This document shows, piece by piece, positions 13,154-19,656 of a stretch of 26,178 nucleotides of DNA (position 1 is its first letter; each line of letters opens with the position of its first letter). The notes beneath the pieces were generated by a model. That model was not told the origin of the DNA and searched no databases. It was given only the letters and a program-made list of their open reading frames with translations. The translations under genes were made by a program, and so were the position numbers. The DNA comes from CAYMTT01 sp964393465 (GTDB lineage: Bacteria; Patescibacteriota; Minisyncoccia; Minisyncoccales; MHMH01): assembly GCA_964393465.1 (NCBI GenBank), contig CAYMTT010000012.1, forward strand, positions 1 through 26,178, in the 5' to 3' direction.

Positions 13154-13834
13154 TTAAATCAGTATTTCGATGTTGGCTTCCTCTCGCAATTCCTGTACGT
13201 GTTCATTGACTATTTGCTGTTGCTTTTGCTGGATGATGGATGATTCAATCTGCCCCCTCACTTCCGACAACTCGGGAAAATTTTCATTGGCTGCGGCAGC
13301 TTGTTCGTATTCGGCTTCTATCTCTTCTTCGGTGGCAGTCACAGATTCAATATCGAACGCCTGTTCAATGTATGCCTGTATGACCATATCGTCGGCTATC
13401 TGGCTCCGCAAATCGGCTTCAGAGAGCCCTTGCTGATCGAGAGCCGCCTGGTATCCCGCTTCGTCTTCAAACTGCGCTTTAATGGACTCCATTTGTGCGT
13501 CTATGTCGGCTTCCGCTGCCGTAATGTCCATTTCTCCGGCTTTTTGCTGAATCAAAGTTTGAGCAATGAGGTTGTCGAGCGTTTGTTCTTGCAGCTGGCT
13601 GCGGGTTGCTGCATCAAGTGAAGACACGTCCATTCCTTGTCCGGCTGCAATCTGCATTTCAAGCGCTTCAAGCTCGTCTCTGTCTATATCCTGGCCGTTT
13701 ACGCGAGCTACAATATCGGATGATTCCGGAGAGCTCTCCTGCTCGGGCATTTTTTCTCCCGAGAAATAGAACCAAGCTCCAGCGGCGATTACGACTACTC
13801 CCAAGATTATGATGATTGGTGTTTTTTGTTGCAT
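13154..13834 (-). CDS. membrane-anchored SurA N-terminal-like chaperone without PPIase domain
   Basis: A 226-aa protein. Residues 1-25 form a signal anchor (TPIIIILGVVVIAAGAWFYF). After a Ser/Glu linker comes a SurA_N-type chaperone module: VARVNGQDIDRDELEALEMQ (the family's entry segment), LDNLIAQTLIQQKAGEMDIT, LSEADLRSQIADDMVIQAYI, then the returning C-terminal helix (SSIIQQKQQQIVNEHVQELR). No parvulin domain is present, so it should hold unfolded exported proteins rather than isomerise prolines. Many Gln, Ala and Glu and no Cys. Promoter TTGACA-17-TACGGT places the start site at the ATG. A paralogue without an anchor lies at 25039-25638. Confidence 0.82.
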   Translation of the reverse strand: MQQKTPIIIILGVVVIAAGAWFYFSGEKMPEQESSPESSDIVARVNGQDIDRDELEALEMQIAAGQGMDVSSLDAATRSQLQEQTLDNLIAQTLIQQKAGEMDITAAEADIDAQMESIKAQFEDEAGYQAALDQQGLSEADLRSQIADDMVIQAYIEQAFDIESVTATEEEIEAEYEQAAAANENFPELSEVRGQIESSIIQQKQQQIVNEHVQELREEANIEILI

Positions 13835-13842
13835 ATGGTTTT

Positions 13843-13871
13843 ACCGTATCAATAACAAAGCATCGTGTCAA
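13843..13871 (-). promoter_or_regulatory. promoter of the anchored SurA-like gene
   Basis: TTGACA (13866-13871), 17-nt spacer, TACGGT (13843-13848), 8 nt before the ATG: a near-leaderless layout. Confidence 0.55.
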
Positions 13872-13899
13872 ATATATTATTGAATGGAAGTATAATAAA

Positions 13900-13925
13900 T
13901 CGGGCCCGGAAATTTCCGGGCCCGA
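13900..13925 (-). terminator. terminator of the cold shock gene (26-bp perfect palindrome)
   Basis: TCGGGCCCGGAAA followed by its exact reverse complement. TTTATTATAC follows on the minus strand. Confidence 0.8.
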
Positions 13926-13946
13926 CCTGATCACCTCAAATTAATC

Positions 13947-14144
13947 CTATATGCGGTTTACGTTTGTCGCATTGGGTCCTTTGGGGGATTCGCCTTTTTC
14001 GAAAGAAACTTTGTCTCCCGCTTTCAGCTCCTCGAAACTTACGTTTTGGAGCTCATTTCTGTGGAAGAAAAGGTCCTTCTCTTCACCTTCGATTGAGATG
14101 AAGCCGAATCCTTTGTCAGTAAGGGTTTTGATAGTACCTTCCAT
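13947..14144 (-). CDS. cold shock domain protein (CspA family)
   Basis: A 65-aa single cold shock domain that binds single-stranded RNA or DNA and melts RNA structure. RNP1 is KGFGFISIEG (11-20), RNP2 is KDLFFHRNEL (23-32), and the C-terminal strand carries KGPNATNVNRI, the normal family ending. The start at 14144 gives the standard MEGTIKTLTDKGFGFI. It is expressed from its own promoter through a leader of about 95 nt, then ended by a very strong terminator. A long structured leader is usual for csp genes, where it acts in cold-induced translation. Confidence 0.95.
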   Translation of the reverse strand: MEGTIKTLTDKGFGFISIEGEEKDLFFHRNELQNVSFEELKAGDKVSFEKGESPKGPNATNVNRI

Positions 14145-14167
14145 GACTCTATGTTAACCTGTTAATG

Positions 14168-14188
14168 TTTTAAGGCCGAAGCCTAAAG
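14168..14188 (-). promoter_or_regulatory. UUCG-tetraloop hairpin in the cold shock leader
   Basis: Minus-strand RNA reads TTTAGGC-TTCG-GCCTTAAA: a C(UUCG)G tetraloop closed by GGC/GCC and extended by A-U pairs with one bulge. It lies about 25 nt upstream of the ATG, inside the predicted leader. Confidence 0.55.
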
Positions 14189-14245
14189 CTTAGTTACCTA
14201 GAAAATTCGACTACTTTTTTGCAAGACAACTATCTTTCAGTTTTA

Positions 14246-14274
14246 AGTGTAGCACGGGCAAGAAGAAATGTCAA
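14246..14274 (-). promoter_or_regulatory. cold shock gene promoter
   Basis: TTGACA (14269-14274), 17-nt spacer, TACACT (14246-14251). Start predicted near 14239. The -35 is half of a perfect 14-bp palindrome, TGTCAATATTGACA (14269-14282), which also places a TTGACA on the plus strand, where I see no gene to drive. Confidence 0.65.
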
Positions 14275-14378
14275 TATTGACAAGGGTAAAATCCGTGTTA
14301 ACATACGCTATCTGCCGTAAATTTGAGATATTGCCCGAATCTAATCCTCTTTTGTAAGGCTACCGGAGAACTTGCTAA

Positions 14379-14699
14379 TTAAAACTTTTTAGCAAAGCTT
14401 CCTACTATGGGAAGGGCTTTCTGTTTTCCGTTGGCCACGTTGATTATGCCGATTAAAGACAGCACTACCCAGGCAATCCAGGCCAGAAAGCCGATTATCC
14501 AGCCAATAAAAGGAACCCAGACTATTACCATGGTGATGATTTCCGCAACGAAAAGGACCAGGCCCTGTTTAGCATGGTACTGACAGAAATCATTTTCCTT
14601 TTTAGCCAGCAGAGGAACCAAGACTAAAATTCCTAAATAACTGAGAATGGCTGTCATGTCTTTTTGCTGGTTTGTCGGTTTTTGAGAATTTTGCTGCAT
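14379..14699 (-). CDS. DUF4870 (Tic20-like) small membrane protein
   Basis: A 106-aa membrane protein. After a polar Gln-rich start comes DMTAILSYLGILVLVPLLAK (14-33), then NDFCQYHAKQGLVLFVAEII with the family's H-x-x-Q-x-x pattern, a hairpin of helices (VIVWVPFIGWIIGFLAWIAW) and VVLSLIGIINVANGKQKALP near the end. This is the DUF4870/Tic20-like pattern of four short helices. Function is not established. The ATG lies 15 nt after a TATAAT. It is a separate unit between the cold shock gene and the lipoprotein operon. Confidence 0.85.
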   Translation of the reverse strand: MQQNSQKPTNQQKDMTAILSYLGILVLVPLLAKKENDFCQYHAKQGLVLFVAEIITMVIVWVPFIGWIIGFLAWIAWVVLSLIGIINVANGKQKALPIVGSFAKKF

Positions 14700-14735
14700 A
14701 TTTTTAATAATTAATTATAATAGCTTATAATCCAG

Positions 14736-14764
14736 ATCGGAGAATTTCCTCGAGAAACTCCGAT
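14736..14764. other. hairpin between the DUF4870 gene and the lipoprotein operon
   Basis: ATCGGAG/CTCCGAT outer stem with inner TTTC/GAAA pairs. The T-run (TTT) follows on the plus strand; none follows on the minus strand. It may still end the lipoprotein operon, whose last stop is 23 nt upstream, but lacks the usual U-tract. Confidence 0.4.
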
Positions 14765-14786
14765 TTTACTTGAAATTTTTAATTGT

Positions 14787-15194
14787 TTATTTTTTGCTGG
14801 CGTATTTTAGGATAGTTTCTGTGTCCCTGTAGGTTTCCCCTGTTTGTCTTTCTAGTTCGTAAACAATATGAGGGGTACCCTCTTCATCGAATCCCAAGAA
14901 AGAACGCCCAATGCTTTCTGCGCCCTTTTTATCCTCCTCATGTTGATAGACCATATGGGGATTACCCTCAGAATCCACTGCCATATCAGCATTTTCCCAG
15001 TAAGGGAGTTTTTTTACTGTAGAAATCTTCCATCCTGAGGCTGTAACCGCTTCCTCTTCTTGAACAGCTTGCCCCTCGCTCCCTGAAGGAATTTTGTTTT
15101 CTTTGTCGGTTGGTTCCTTTTCTCCGCCGCAACCGGCACCCATCAGAACCAAGAAGCTTAACAATAGAAATGAAATGAAGAATTTTTTATCCAT
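14787..15194 (-). CDS. lipoprotein with two propeller-like repeats
   Basis: A 135-aa lipoprotein. The signal peptide ends in a lipobox, LMGAGC (17-22), so Cys22 would be lipidated and anchored outside. After an acidic linker come two copies of a D-x-x-G-x-P-H-x-V-Y motif: VDSEGNPHMVYQ and FDEEGTPHIVYE. This is the repeat of sialidase-like beta-propeller proteins, which need six or seven blades, so this may be a shortened relative. It starts 6 nt after the Cys-module gene, at the end of the operon that also encodes Lgt and LspA, the enzymes that would process it. Confidence 0.8.
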   Translation of the reverse strand: MDKKFFISFLLLSFLVLMGAGCGGEKEPTDKENKIPSGSEGQAVQEEEAVTASGWKISTVKKLPYWENADMAVDSEGNPHMVYQHEEDKKGAESIGRSFLGFDEEGTPHIVYELERQTGETYRDTETILKYASKK

Positions 15195-15200
15195 AATGAA

Positions 15201-16592
15201 TTATTGGTTTTTATCTTCCGGCGGAGGATTTTTTTCTCCTTCAGAGGGTAGCGGCTTGTCGCCTTCCAAGGGAGTCATTTCGCCTTCTTTAAGGGGTTTC
15301 TTTTCCCCTTCGGGAGGAGAACTTTTTTTCATTTCTTCCTCCTGCTGTTCCAGTGGATCTTCTTGCGGATGATGTCCCTCAAAACAAGCTCCGATAAGTT
15401 CCCATTCTTCGGGAGTTGAGGGGGTAGCTCCGCTTCTTAATTCCTCCACTTTGCCAGAACCCAATCCGCTGTTTAAGCAATCAAGAACCTCGCTGGGAAC
15501 CGACTGCAGCGCTTCCCGTAGTTGCCGATCCATTTCCGCCTGTTCCTCCTGATCTAGCATTTCTTGCGGATAAAATTCTTCAAAGCAAGATATAACGATA
15601 TCGTCTGTTTCAGGGTCTACGGGAATTATTCCGCTTTTCAACTTTTCCACTACTTCCGAACCCAGTTTTTCATTCAAGCAGTCGATGACTTCAGAGGGAG
15701 CCGATTGCAGTTCTTCTTTCAGCTGCTGATCACCTTCATCTTGTTCTTGAGAGTAATATTTTTCAAAACATTCCTTTGTCGACTCACCTATCTCGGGGCC
15801 GGGCAAAAAGTTTCCGCTTTTCAATTTTTCCACTTTATCCGAGCCCAGTTTTTCGTTTAAACAATTAATAACTTCCGGAGGGGCCGACTGTAATTCTTCC
15901 CGCATTTTTTTGGTTTCTTCCTCTATCATATTTATCTCTTCCTGGGATATTAAACCATGCTCTTTTCCGAATTCAAAGCAGATTTGTTTATTGGCGGGAT
16001 CGTTGCAGAAAGCGTCGCACTCTGCTTCTGACTGGCATCCGCCCGGGCCTTTTCCTCCGGTTTTCCTGTATCTTTCCGCTTCTTCTTGGCTCATTAAGCC
16101 AGCCTTGAGGGCAAAATTCATGCATTCTTCCTTGTTTTCGTCTTTAGAGCAGTAAGTGTCGCACTCCGTTTTGGTGACGCAGCCGCCGGGGCTTTCACCT
16201 TTCTCAATTAAAGGGATGGATTTTTCCGCCTGCTCCAGCTCTTCCTGAGGAATCAAGCCGGCTTTTTTGGCAAAATTAAAGCATTCCCGGATATGCTCTT
16301 TTTGATTGCAGTAAGCGTCGCACTCCGTTTTGTTTTGACAATTGCCCGGAGTCTGGGATCCTTGTTTTAAAGCGCTAACTATTTTTTTTGCCTCTTGCAG
16401 CTCGGCTGCGGTAAATAGTTGGTTGGTTTCGGCAAAATTCAAGCAGTCTTCGGTATTAGACAAAACGTCGCAATATTGCCGGCAGTTCTCCTTATCCTGG
16501 CAGTCGCCAAGCTCTGGCACCGGATAGTCGATGGTCTGGGCAAAAGCAAGGGTGGCTATGAATAATCCCGAAATGATTAGTATTTTTTTCAT
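15201..16592 (-). CDS. secreted repeat protein with four Cys modules and three Cys-pair modules
   Basis: A 463-aa exported protein, signal peptide 1-18 (MKKILIISGLFIATLAFA). Part 1 has four repeats of about 43 residues with the pattern GxC-x5-C-x3-C-x8-C-x2-F (for example GNCQNKTECDAYCNQ, then ECFNFAKKAGLIPQEELE). Part 2 has three repeats of about 60 residues (EELQSAPPEVINCLNEKLGS, VEKLKSG, then CFEKYY), each with two Cys. The tail is Pro/Glu/Lys-rich. Modules are well conserved, so recent duplication is likely. Disulfide-bonded surface display is inferred. The ATG at 16592 was chosen because it opens the signal peptide and lies 1 nt after the upstream stop; an in-frame TTG three codons earlier is less likely. 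No known family. Confidence 0.82.
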   Translation of the reverse strand: MKKILIISGLFIATLAFAQTIDYPVPELGDCQDKENCRQYCDVLSNTEDCLNFAETNQLFTAAELQEAKKIVSALKQGSQTPGNCQNKTECDAYCNQKEHIRECFNFAKKAGLIPQEELEQAEKSIPLIEKGESPGGCVTKTECDTYCSKDENKEECMNFALKAGLMSQEEAERYRKTGGKGPGGCQSEAECDAFCNDPANKQICFEFGKEHGLISQEEINMIEEETKKMREELQSAPPEVINCLNEKLGSDKVEKLKSGNFLPGPEIGESTKECFEKYYSQEQDEGDQQLKEELQSAPSEVIDCLNEKLGSEVVEKLKSGIIPVDPETDDIVISCFEEFYPQEMLDQEEQAEMDRQLREALQSVPSEVLDCLNSGLGSGKVEELRSGATPSTPEEWELIGACFEGHHPQEDPLEQQEEEMKKSSPPEGEKKPLKEGEMTPLEGDKPLPSEGEKNPPPEDKNQ

Positions 16593-16593
16593 A

Positions 16594-16803
16594 TTATTCA
16601 AAAGGATTAAGCTTTACTCTTTTGAAAGGATTGGTTTCGGGAATCCTTTCTGCCGGACCCTTGATTGAATCGTAAAGCTGGCTGCCAAAGCTTTTAGCTT
16701 CTTTTTCTCCTTTTTCTGAATACTTTTGGAAAAGATAATAGCCTCCGCCAACTGCCAGTAAAACAATAATGATAATCAATAAAGTTTTAGTTTTTTCCGG
16801 CAT
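16594..16803 (-). CDS. small single-pass membrane protein, 69 aa
   Basis: One N-terminal membrane helix (TLLIIIIVLLAVGGGYYLFQ, 8-27), then a polar tail (KSFGSQLYDSIKGPAERIPE followed by TNPFKRVKLNPF). The double NPF in the tail looks like a protein-contact motif and recurs in short CPR membrane proteins as I remember them. The first 17 nt overlap the end of lgt, so it is translated from the same message. Function unknown. It sits between the lipoprotein enzymes and the Cys-module protein. Confidence 0.75.
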   Translation of the reverse strand: MPEKTKTLLIIIIVLLAVGGGYYLFQKYSEKGEKEAKSFGSQLYDSIKGPAERIPETNPFKRVKLNPFE

Positions 16804-17509
16804 ATCTTTTATCGTTATAAGTTATTTTCCCTACTATCATTATAACCAATATAGTTAAAAGAAAAAACCATTGGCTTGTGGAAAACAAAAGATACTGAGG
16901 ATCGGACAAGGGAGTGCCTGTAGATCGGGTGAAATCCAAGAAAAACCTGGAAAAGGAATACAAGAACAAAAAAGCCAAAAACAACTGCCCCGGCATCTTA
17001 AAACGGGATTTCAAATGCCTGACAATGAAGAATAAAGCAAGAGCGCTGATTATTAAATACAGGGCTACCGGATGACGCACAACGCCGTCGGGCCACATTA
17101 TCCCCCAAGGCAGAGAAGTTTCAGCTCCTTGGTGGTCTTTGATCAAGAAACAGCCGATCCTGCCAACAGCTATGGATAAAGGGGCTATTGAAGCGAAGGC
17201 GTCGGCCAAAGGCCAGAAAAAATGAAGCTTTTTCGCGGCGGCTTTTAAATAAACAAAAGCAGAGAGCAGCCCTCCGACAAACCCTCCGAAAATACTCAAT
17301 CCTCCCTGCCCCATTATTTTGCTTCCCAGAGCAGCGCCAATCGAGACAACAATAAATAGGGTGTGAATGAAAGCGCTTTCAATCCCCCTCTCTTTGAATT
17401 TTCTTAAAAGAAAGAGGTAGGCCAAAAGAAAAGCCAGAGCAACAAAAATTCCCCAGACGTACAAAGTTACAGGACCTATTATGATTTTATCAAACGAAAA
17501 ATAAGGCAT
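16787..17509 (-). CDS. lgt: prolipoprotein diacylglyceryl transferase
   Basis: Transfers diacylglycerol from phosphatidylglycerol to the lipobox Cys, the first step of lipoprotein maturation, in the cytoplasmic membrane. A 240-aa multi-pass protein with the expected landmarks: YVWGIFVALAFLLAYLF near the N-terminus, QGGLSIFGGFVGGLLSAF (the GG-rich loop), the Lgt signature IAVGRIGCFLIKDHQG (about 114-129), HPVALYLI, and FSRFFLDFTRS near the end. The start is set at 17509 (MPYFSFDKIIIGPVTLYVWG), which gives the normal N-terminus; the longer frame upstream lies inside lspA. It overlaps lspA by 31 nt. GPxxLYxxG, G-R-x-G and DHxG are all intact. Confidence 0.94.
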   Translation of the reverse strand: MPYFSFDKIIIGPVTLYVWGIFVALAFLLAYLFLLRKFKERGIESAFIHTLFIVVSIGAALGSKIMGQGGLSIFGGFVGGLLSAFVYLKAAAKKLHFFWPLADAFASIAPLSIAVGRIGCFLIKDHQGAETSLPWGIMWPDGVVRHPVALYLIISALALFFIVRHLKSRFKMPGQLFLAFLFLYSFSRFFLDFTRSTGTPLSDPQYLLFSTSQWFFLLTILVIMIVGKITYNDKRYAGKN

Positions 17510-17907
17510 ATTAGTCCGCCGACAACCATGACGTCGGCTATATTGAAAAAGGAAATGGGCAGAAAGAAAACCCAAATCCAGTCCACTACGTACCCTAATT
17601 GCACTCTATCCAAAAAATTACTGACTCCGCCCGCGATAATTAAAAGAAGACCGACTGAAGCCAAAAAATCCCTTTTTGACCAGCTTTTCCAGAACAAAAA
17701 GAGCAGCAAAACCAATGCTGCTCCAATGACTAAGCAAAGAAAATTCCGGTCCAGGGAAAAAAAGTAAAAATTAGGATTGCGAAACAATTCCAGTTCTACC
17801 CATTTCCCTGAAAAAAGCTGGGGTTTGGCCAAAATTAAGCTTTTGGTCAACCTGTCCAAAACCAAAAATCCAAAAACGGAAATGATCGCCAGACTGAATT
17901 TCTTCAT
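17479..17907 (-). CDS. lspA: lipoprotein signal peptidase (signal peptidase II)
   Basis: Aspartyl membrane protease that removes the signal peptide before the lipidated Cys. A 142-aa, four-helix protein, somewhat shorter than the usual 160. Landmarks: VLDRLTKSLIL (helix 1 end), LLLIIAGGVSNFLDRVQLGY with the first catalytic Asp (NFLDR), VVDWIWVFF, and FFNIADVMVVGG with the second catalytic Asp (FNIAD). The start at 17907 (MKKFSLAIISVFG) follows the stop of the LolA-like lipoprotein gene by 4 nt. Overlap with lgt makes the two translationally linked. Confidence 0.94.
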   Translation of the reverse strand: MKKFSLAIISVFGFLVLDRLTKSLILAKPQLFSGKWVELELFRNPNFYFFSLDRNFLCLVIGAALVLLLFLFWKSWSKRDFLASVGLLLIIAGGVSNFLDRVQLGYVVDWIWVFFLPISFFNIADVMVVGGLICLIFRLIKS

Positions 17908-17911
17908 TGTT

Positions 17912-18589
17912 TTAGAAGCTCGGGTACTGCGTGGGCTGGACGCCTTCGGGCAATTCAAAAATGCTGTCTTCAATGTCGCCCGTCTCTATGTTGTGGAGCT
18001 CTGTGACTATGAATTCCCCGGTATGGGAAGTGATTTCCGTCTTGACGGGTATGCCGTATTTGGTCCAAATCCACCATTTGCTTTCATCTCCTTTATTGGA
18101 AACGCCTTCTACCACCAAACAGTTTTTCCCACTCCATATTTCAGTTCCTAGCACTGTGGGACTCTGTTCGTGAATTCCGGCCGACTGTTCATCGGGAGGC
18201 TCGGCCACTGCTTCCTTGGCCTTAGAAAGATCTTGTTGAAAAGCCATGCCCTGAGAAGGCATATAAAGGTAGGCTACCTGATCGTCAGATCTGATAAGAT
18301 AGATAACTTGCTGCCCTTCAACGTTTCCTTCCCATCTCATATTGCCGCCTTCCACCCACATTTTTGAAGTCATGGCTGTTTTTTGCTCAGAACTGGTAAC
18401 TTGAACATCAAACTTATAACTTTCCAAATCCTGGGCTTTAGCTAAAACCTCATCCAGAGAAAGCTCTTCTTTTTGTTCTCCTGCGGCAGGACTAGTTCCT
18501 TCTTCCGCTGCCTCCTGCTCTCCGCAACCGGCACCCACCAGAATTACAGCTCCCAAAAGAAGAAAAGAGAAAATCGTTCTTTTATTCAT
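17912..18589 (-). CDS. LolA/LprG-like lipoprotein
   Basis: A 225-aa lipoprotein. The signal peptide ends in lipobox ILVGAGC (Cys 22). After an acidic linker there is a beta-rich domain of the LolA/LppX/LprG kind: LAKAQDLESYKFDVQVTSSE, the TSKMWVEGGNMRWEGNVEGQ strand pair, QVAYLYMPSQGMAF, then WWIWTKYGIPVKTEITSHTG and IEDSIFELPEGVQP. That fold carries lipid or lipoprotein acyl chains in its half-barrel, so a role in lipid handling at the cell surface is possible. It is first in the operon, directly before lspA and lgt, and is also their predicted substrate. Promoter TTGTTT-16-TACAAT is upstream. Confidence 0.78.
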   Translation of the reverse strand: MNKRTIFSFLLLGAVILVGAGCGEQEAAEEGTSPAAGEQKEELSLDEVLAKAQDLESYKFDVQVTSSEQKTAMTSKMWVEGGNMRWEGNVEGQQVIYLIRSDDQVAYLYMPSQGMAFQQDLSKAKEAVAEPPDEQSAGIHEQSPTVLGTEIWSGKNCLVVEGVSNKGDESKWWIWTKYGIPVKTEITSHTGEFIVTELHNIETGDIEDSIFELPEGVQPTQYPSF

Positions 18590-18635
18590 AATTTGATTTT
18601 TTATTAGAATATTTTCGACCTTTGTTTCTTGTTTT

Positions 18636-18663
18636 ATTGTAACAATTATGCATTGGAAAACAA
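18636..18663 (-). promoter_or_regulatory. promoter of the lipoprotein operon
   Basis: TTGTTT (18658-18663), 16-nt spacer, TGT-TACAAT (18636-18641, extended -10). Start about 18629, leader about 40 nt. Confidence 0.45.
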
Positions 18664-18667
18664 AATC

Positions 18668-19024
18668 CTATGAAATTTTACGTCTCTTCCTCTTTTTTTC
18701 AAGCTCCCTGACTGCTTTTTCTCCAAAACCGAAATGATGGGCGATCTCGTGCCAAATCACATTTTTGACAGCTTCTTTGAGTCCATCGCGGGAACTGGCC
18801 GTCCTTTCCAAAGGCAATTGGAAAATAGTGATTTTATCCGGTAAAACCATGCTAAAACTTCTGCCCCAGGCGGTTTTGGGAACTCCTTGATAAAGGCCCA
18901 GATAAGGCCCCCTGGCCGAACCCTTTTCAATGGTAACTTCAACATTATCCATTTTCTTTCGGATGGATTCGGGAAGTTCGTCCAGGGCTTCTGCCGCCAA
19001 TTTTTCGAATTCTTCCTCTTTCAT
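18668..19024 (-). CDS. zincin-type metallopeptidase-family protein
   Basis: A 118-aa member of the short metallopeptidase family (PF06262-like). The zinc site is HEIAHHFGF (H92, E93, H96), preceded by the family's LGLYQGVPKTAWGR and FSMVLPDKITIFQLPLE blocks. These proteins are found across bacteria, often near translation genes. No substrate is known. The C-terminus is a basic helix (VRELEKKRKRRKIS). The start ATG at 19024 is preceded by GGAAG at 10 nt, which lies inside a six-codon mini-ORF whose TGA overlaps this ATG (see that feature). Confidence 0.88.
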   Translation of the reverse strand: MKEEEFEKLAAEALDELPESIRKKMDNVEVTIEKGSARGPYLGLYQGVPKTAWGRSFSMVLPDKITIFQLPLERTASSRDGLKEAVKNVIWHEIAHHFGFGEKAVRELEKKRKRRKIS

Positions 19025-19041
19025 TTGTTTAATTCTTCCAT
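19021..19041 (-). other. six-codon mini-ORF (MEELNK) overlapping the metallopeptidase start
   Basis: ATG at 19041, stop TGA at 19021-19023 sharing bases with the gene's ATG (19022-19024). The ATG is 7 nt after TAAAAT (19049-19054), the leaderless position. It contains GGAAGAA, the ribosome site for the real gene. Same layout and length as the mini-ORF before the thioredoxin-like gene. Confidence 0.45.
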
Positions 19042-19048
19042 TTGGTAA

Positions 19049-19054
19049 ATTTTA
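19049..19054 (-). promoter_or_regulatory. -10 box of the metallopeptidase gene
   Basis: TAAAAT on the minus strand, 7 nt before the mini-ORF ATG. No clear -35. Confidence 0.4.
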
Positions 19055-19069
19055 TTGCCCTTATATTCC

Positions 19070-19615
19070 TCATGGTTTTCCTTTGATTACCCTTCTTGCT
19101 TTTTTAGATCTGCGGAGGATTTTAACATTATCTTTTTTATTAAGGGTAACCGGTCTCTTTTTAGACTCGATTTTATCTTTTATCTTCTTCAGTAGGTCAA
19201 AAGGATGCAAGTGATAGTAATCCCCTGCCAAAAATACCTTTATTTTATTCCTGGCAGCAGCGGGGAAAGTTTTTCTGATCCGGTTTTTGAGATAGTCAGG
19301 ACAGGCAAGATAAATGTCGTCTATTTTATTCCTGGCCAAAACTTTTTTAAGATTATTTTCCAGCCTGTGGACCAGCTCAATTCTTATCCTTTCCTTTTTC
19401 GGCTCGTACACAGCTCCCGTTTTATATATTCCGGATTTCCCTCTTTTGACAAAATGCCCTTCCCTATCGGAATATTTGGGCTTCTGAAAGCTAAAACCCC
19501 TCAACTCTTTGATGACTCCGTTGTGAGCAAGGTAAAACTTGCCTTTCTGCTTGCCCATAACCACGATTAAGGTTTTCGCTTGCTCAAACTGAGGCAGTTT
19601 TTTTGATATTTTCAT
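19070..19615 (-). CDS. baeRF/host-attachment-like protein (weak match)
   Basis: A 181-aa basic protein. The middle region (ERIRIELVHRLENNLKKVLA, then IDDIYLACPDYLKNRIRKTF) resembles the bacterial eRF1-like (baeRF) or host-attachment family, whose members carry a helix followed by a strand D-x-x-x-L-x-A-P-P-x-x-L-x-x-L-R. The N-terminal part (AKTLIVVMGKQKGKFYLAHN) would be the first strand pair. The C-terminal 50 residues are strongly Lys/Arg-rich, as in ribosome or RNA binders. No GGQ motif is present, so it is not a working release factor by sequence. Promoter TTGACA-17-TAAATT overlaps the rlmN stop. Family call is by eye only. Confidence 0.6.
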   Translation of the reverse strand: MKISKKLPQFEQAKTLIVVMGKQKGKFYLAHNGVIKELRGFSFQKPKYSDREGHFVKRGKSGIYKTGAVYEPKKERIRIELVHRLENNLKKVLARNKIDDIYLACPDYLKNRIRKTFPAAARNKIKVFLAGDYYHLHPFDLLKKIKDKIESKKRPVTLNKKDNVKILRRSKKARRVIKGKP

Positions 19616-19627
19616 ATCGTTTTTATC

Positions 19628-19656
19628 AATTTAATGTTTACTTTAATTTTTGTCAA
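19628..19656 (-). promoter_or_regulatory. promoter of the baeRF-like gene
   Basis: TTGACA (19651-19656, overlapping the rlmN stop), 17-nt spacer, TAAATT (19628-19633), 12 nt before the ATG. Confidence 0.6.

Noticed and set aside
14269..14320. Plus-strand promoter TTGACA-17-AACATA
   Set aside because: No plus-strand gene or clear RNA follows; the box is a by-product of the palindrome unless RNA data show otherwise.
15480..15900. Direct DNA repeats that could suggest a mobile element or CRISPR
   Set aside because: They are the coding repeats of the Cys-module protein, with codon-level divergence and no uniform spacers.
17510..17575. N-terminal extension of Lgt
   Set aside because: It lies in the lspA coding region and is unlike Lgt; the ATG at 17509 gives the normal start.
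17908..17973. N-terminal extension of LspA
   Set aside because: The added residues overlap the upstream lipoprotein gene and precede the true hydrophobic first helix.
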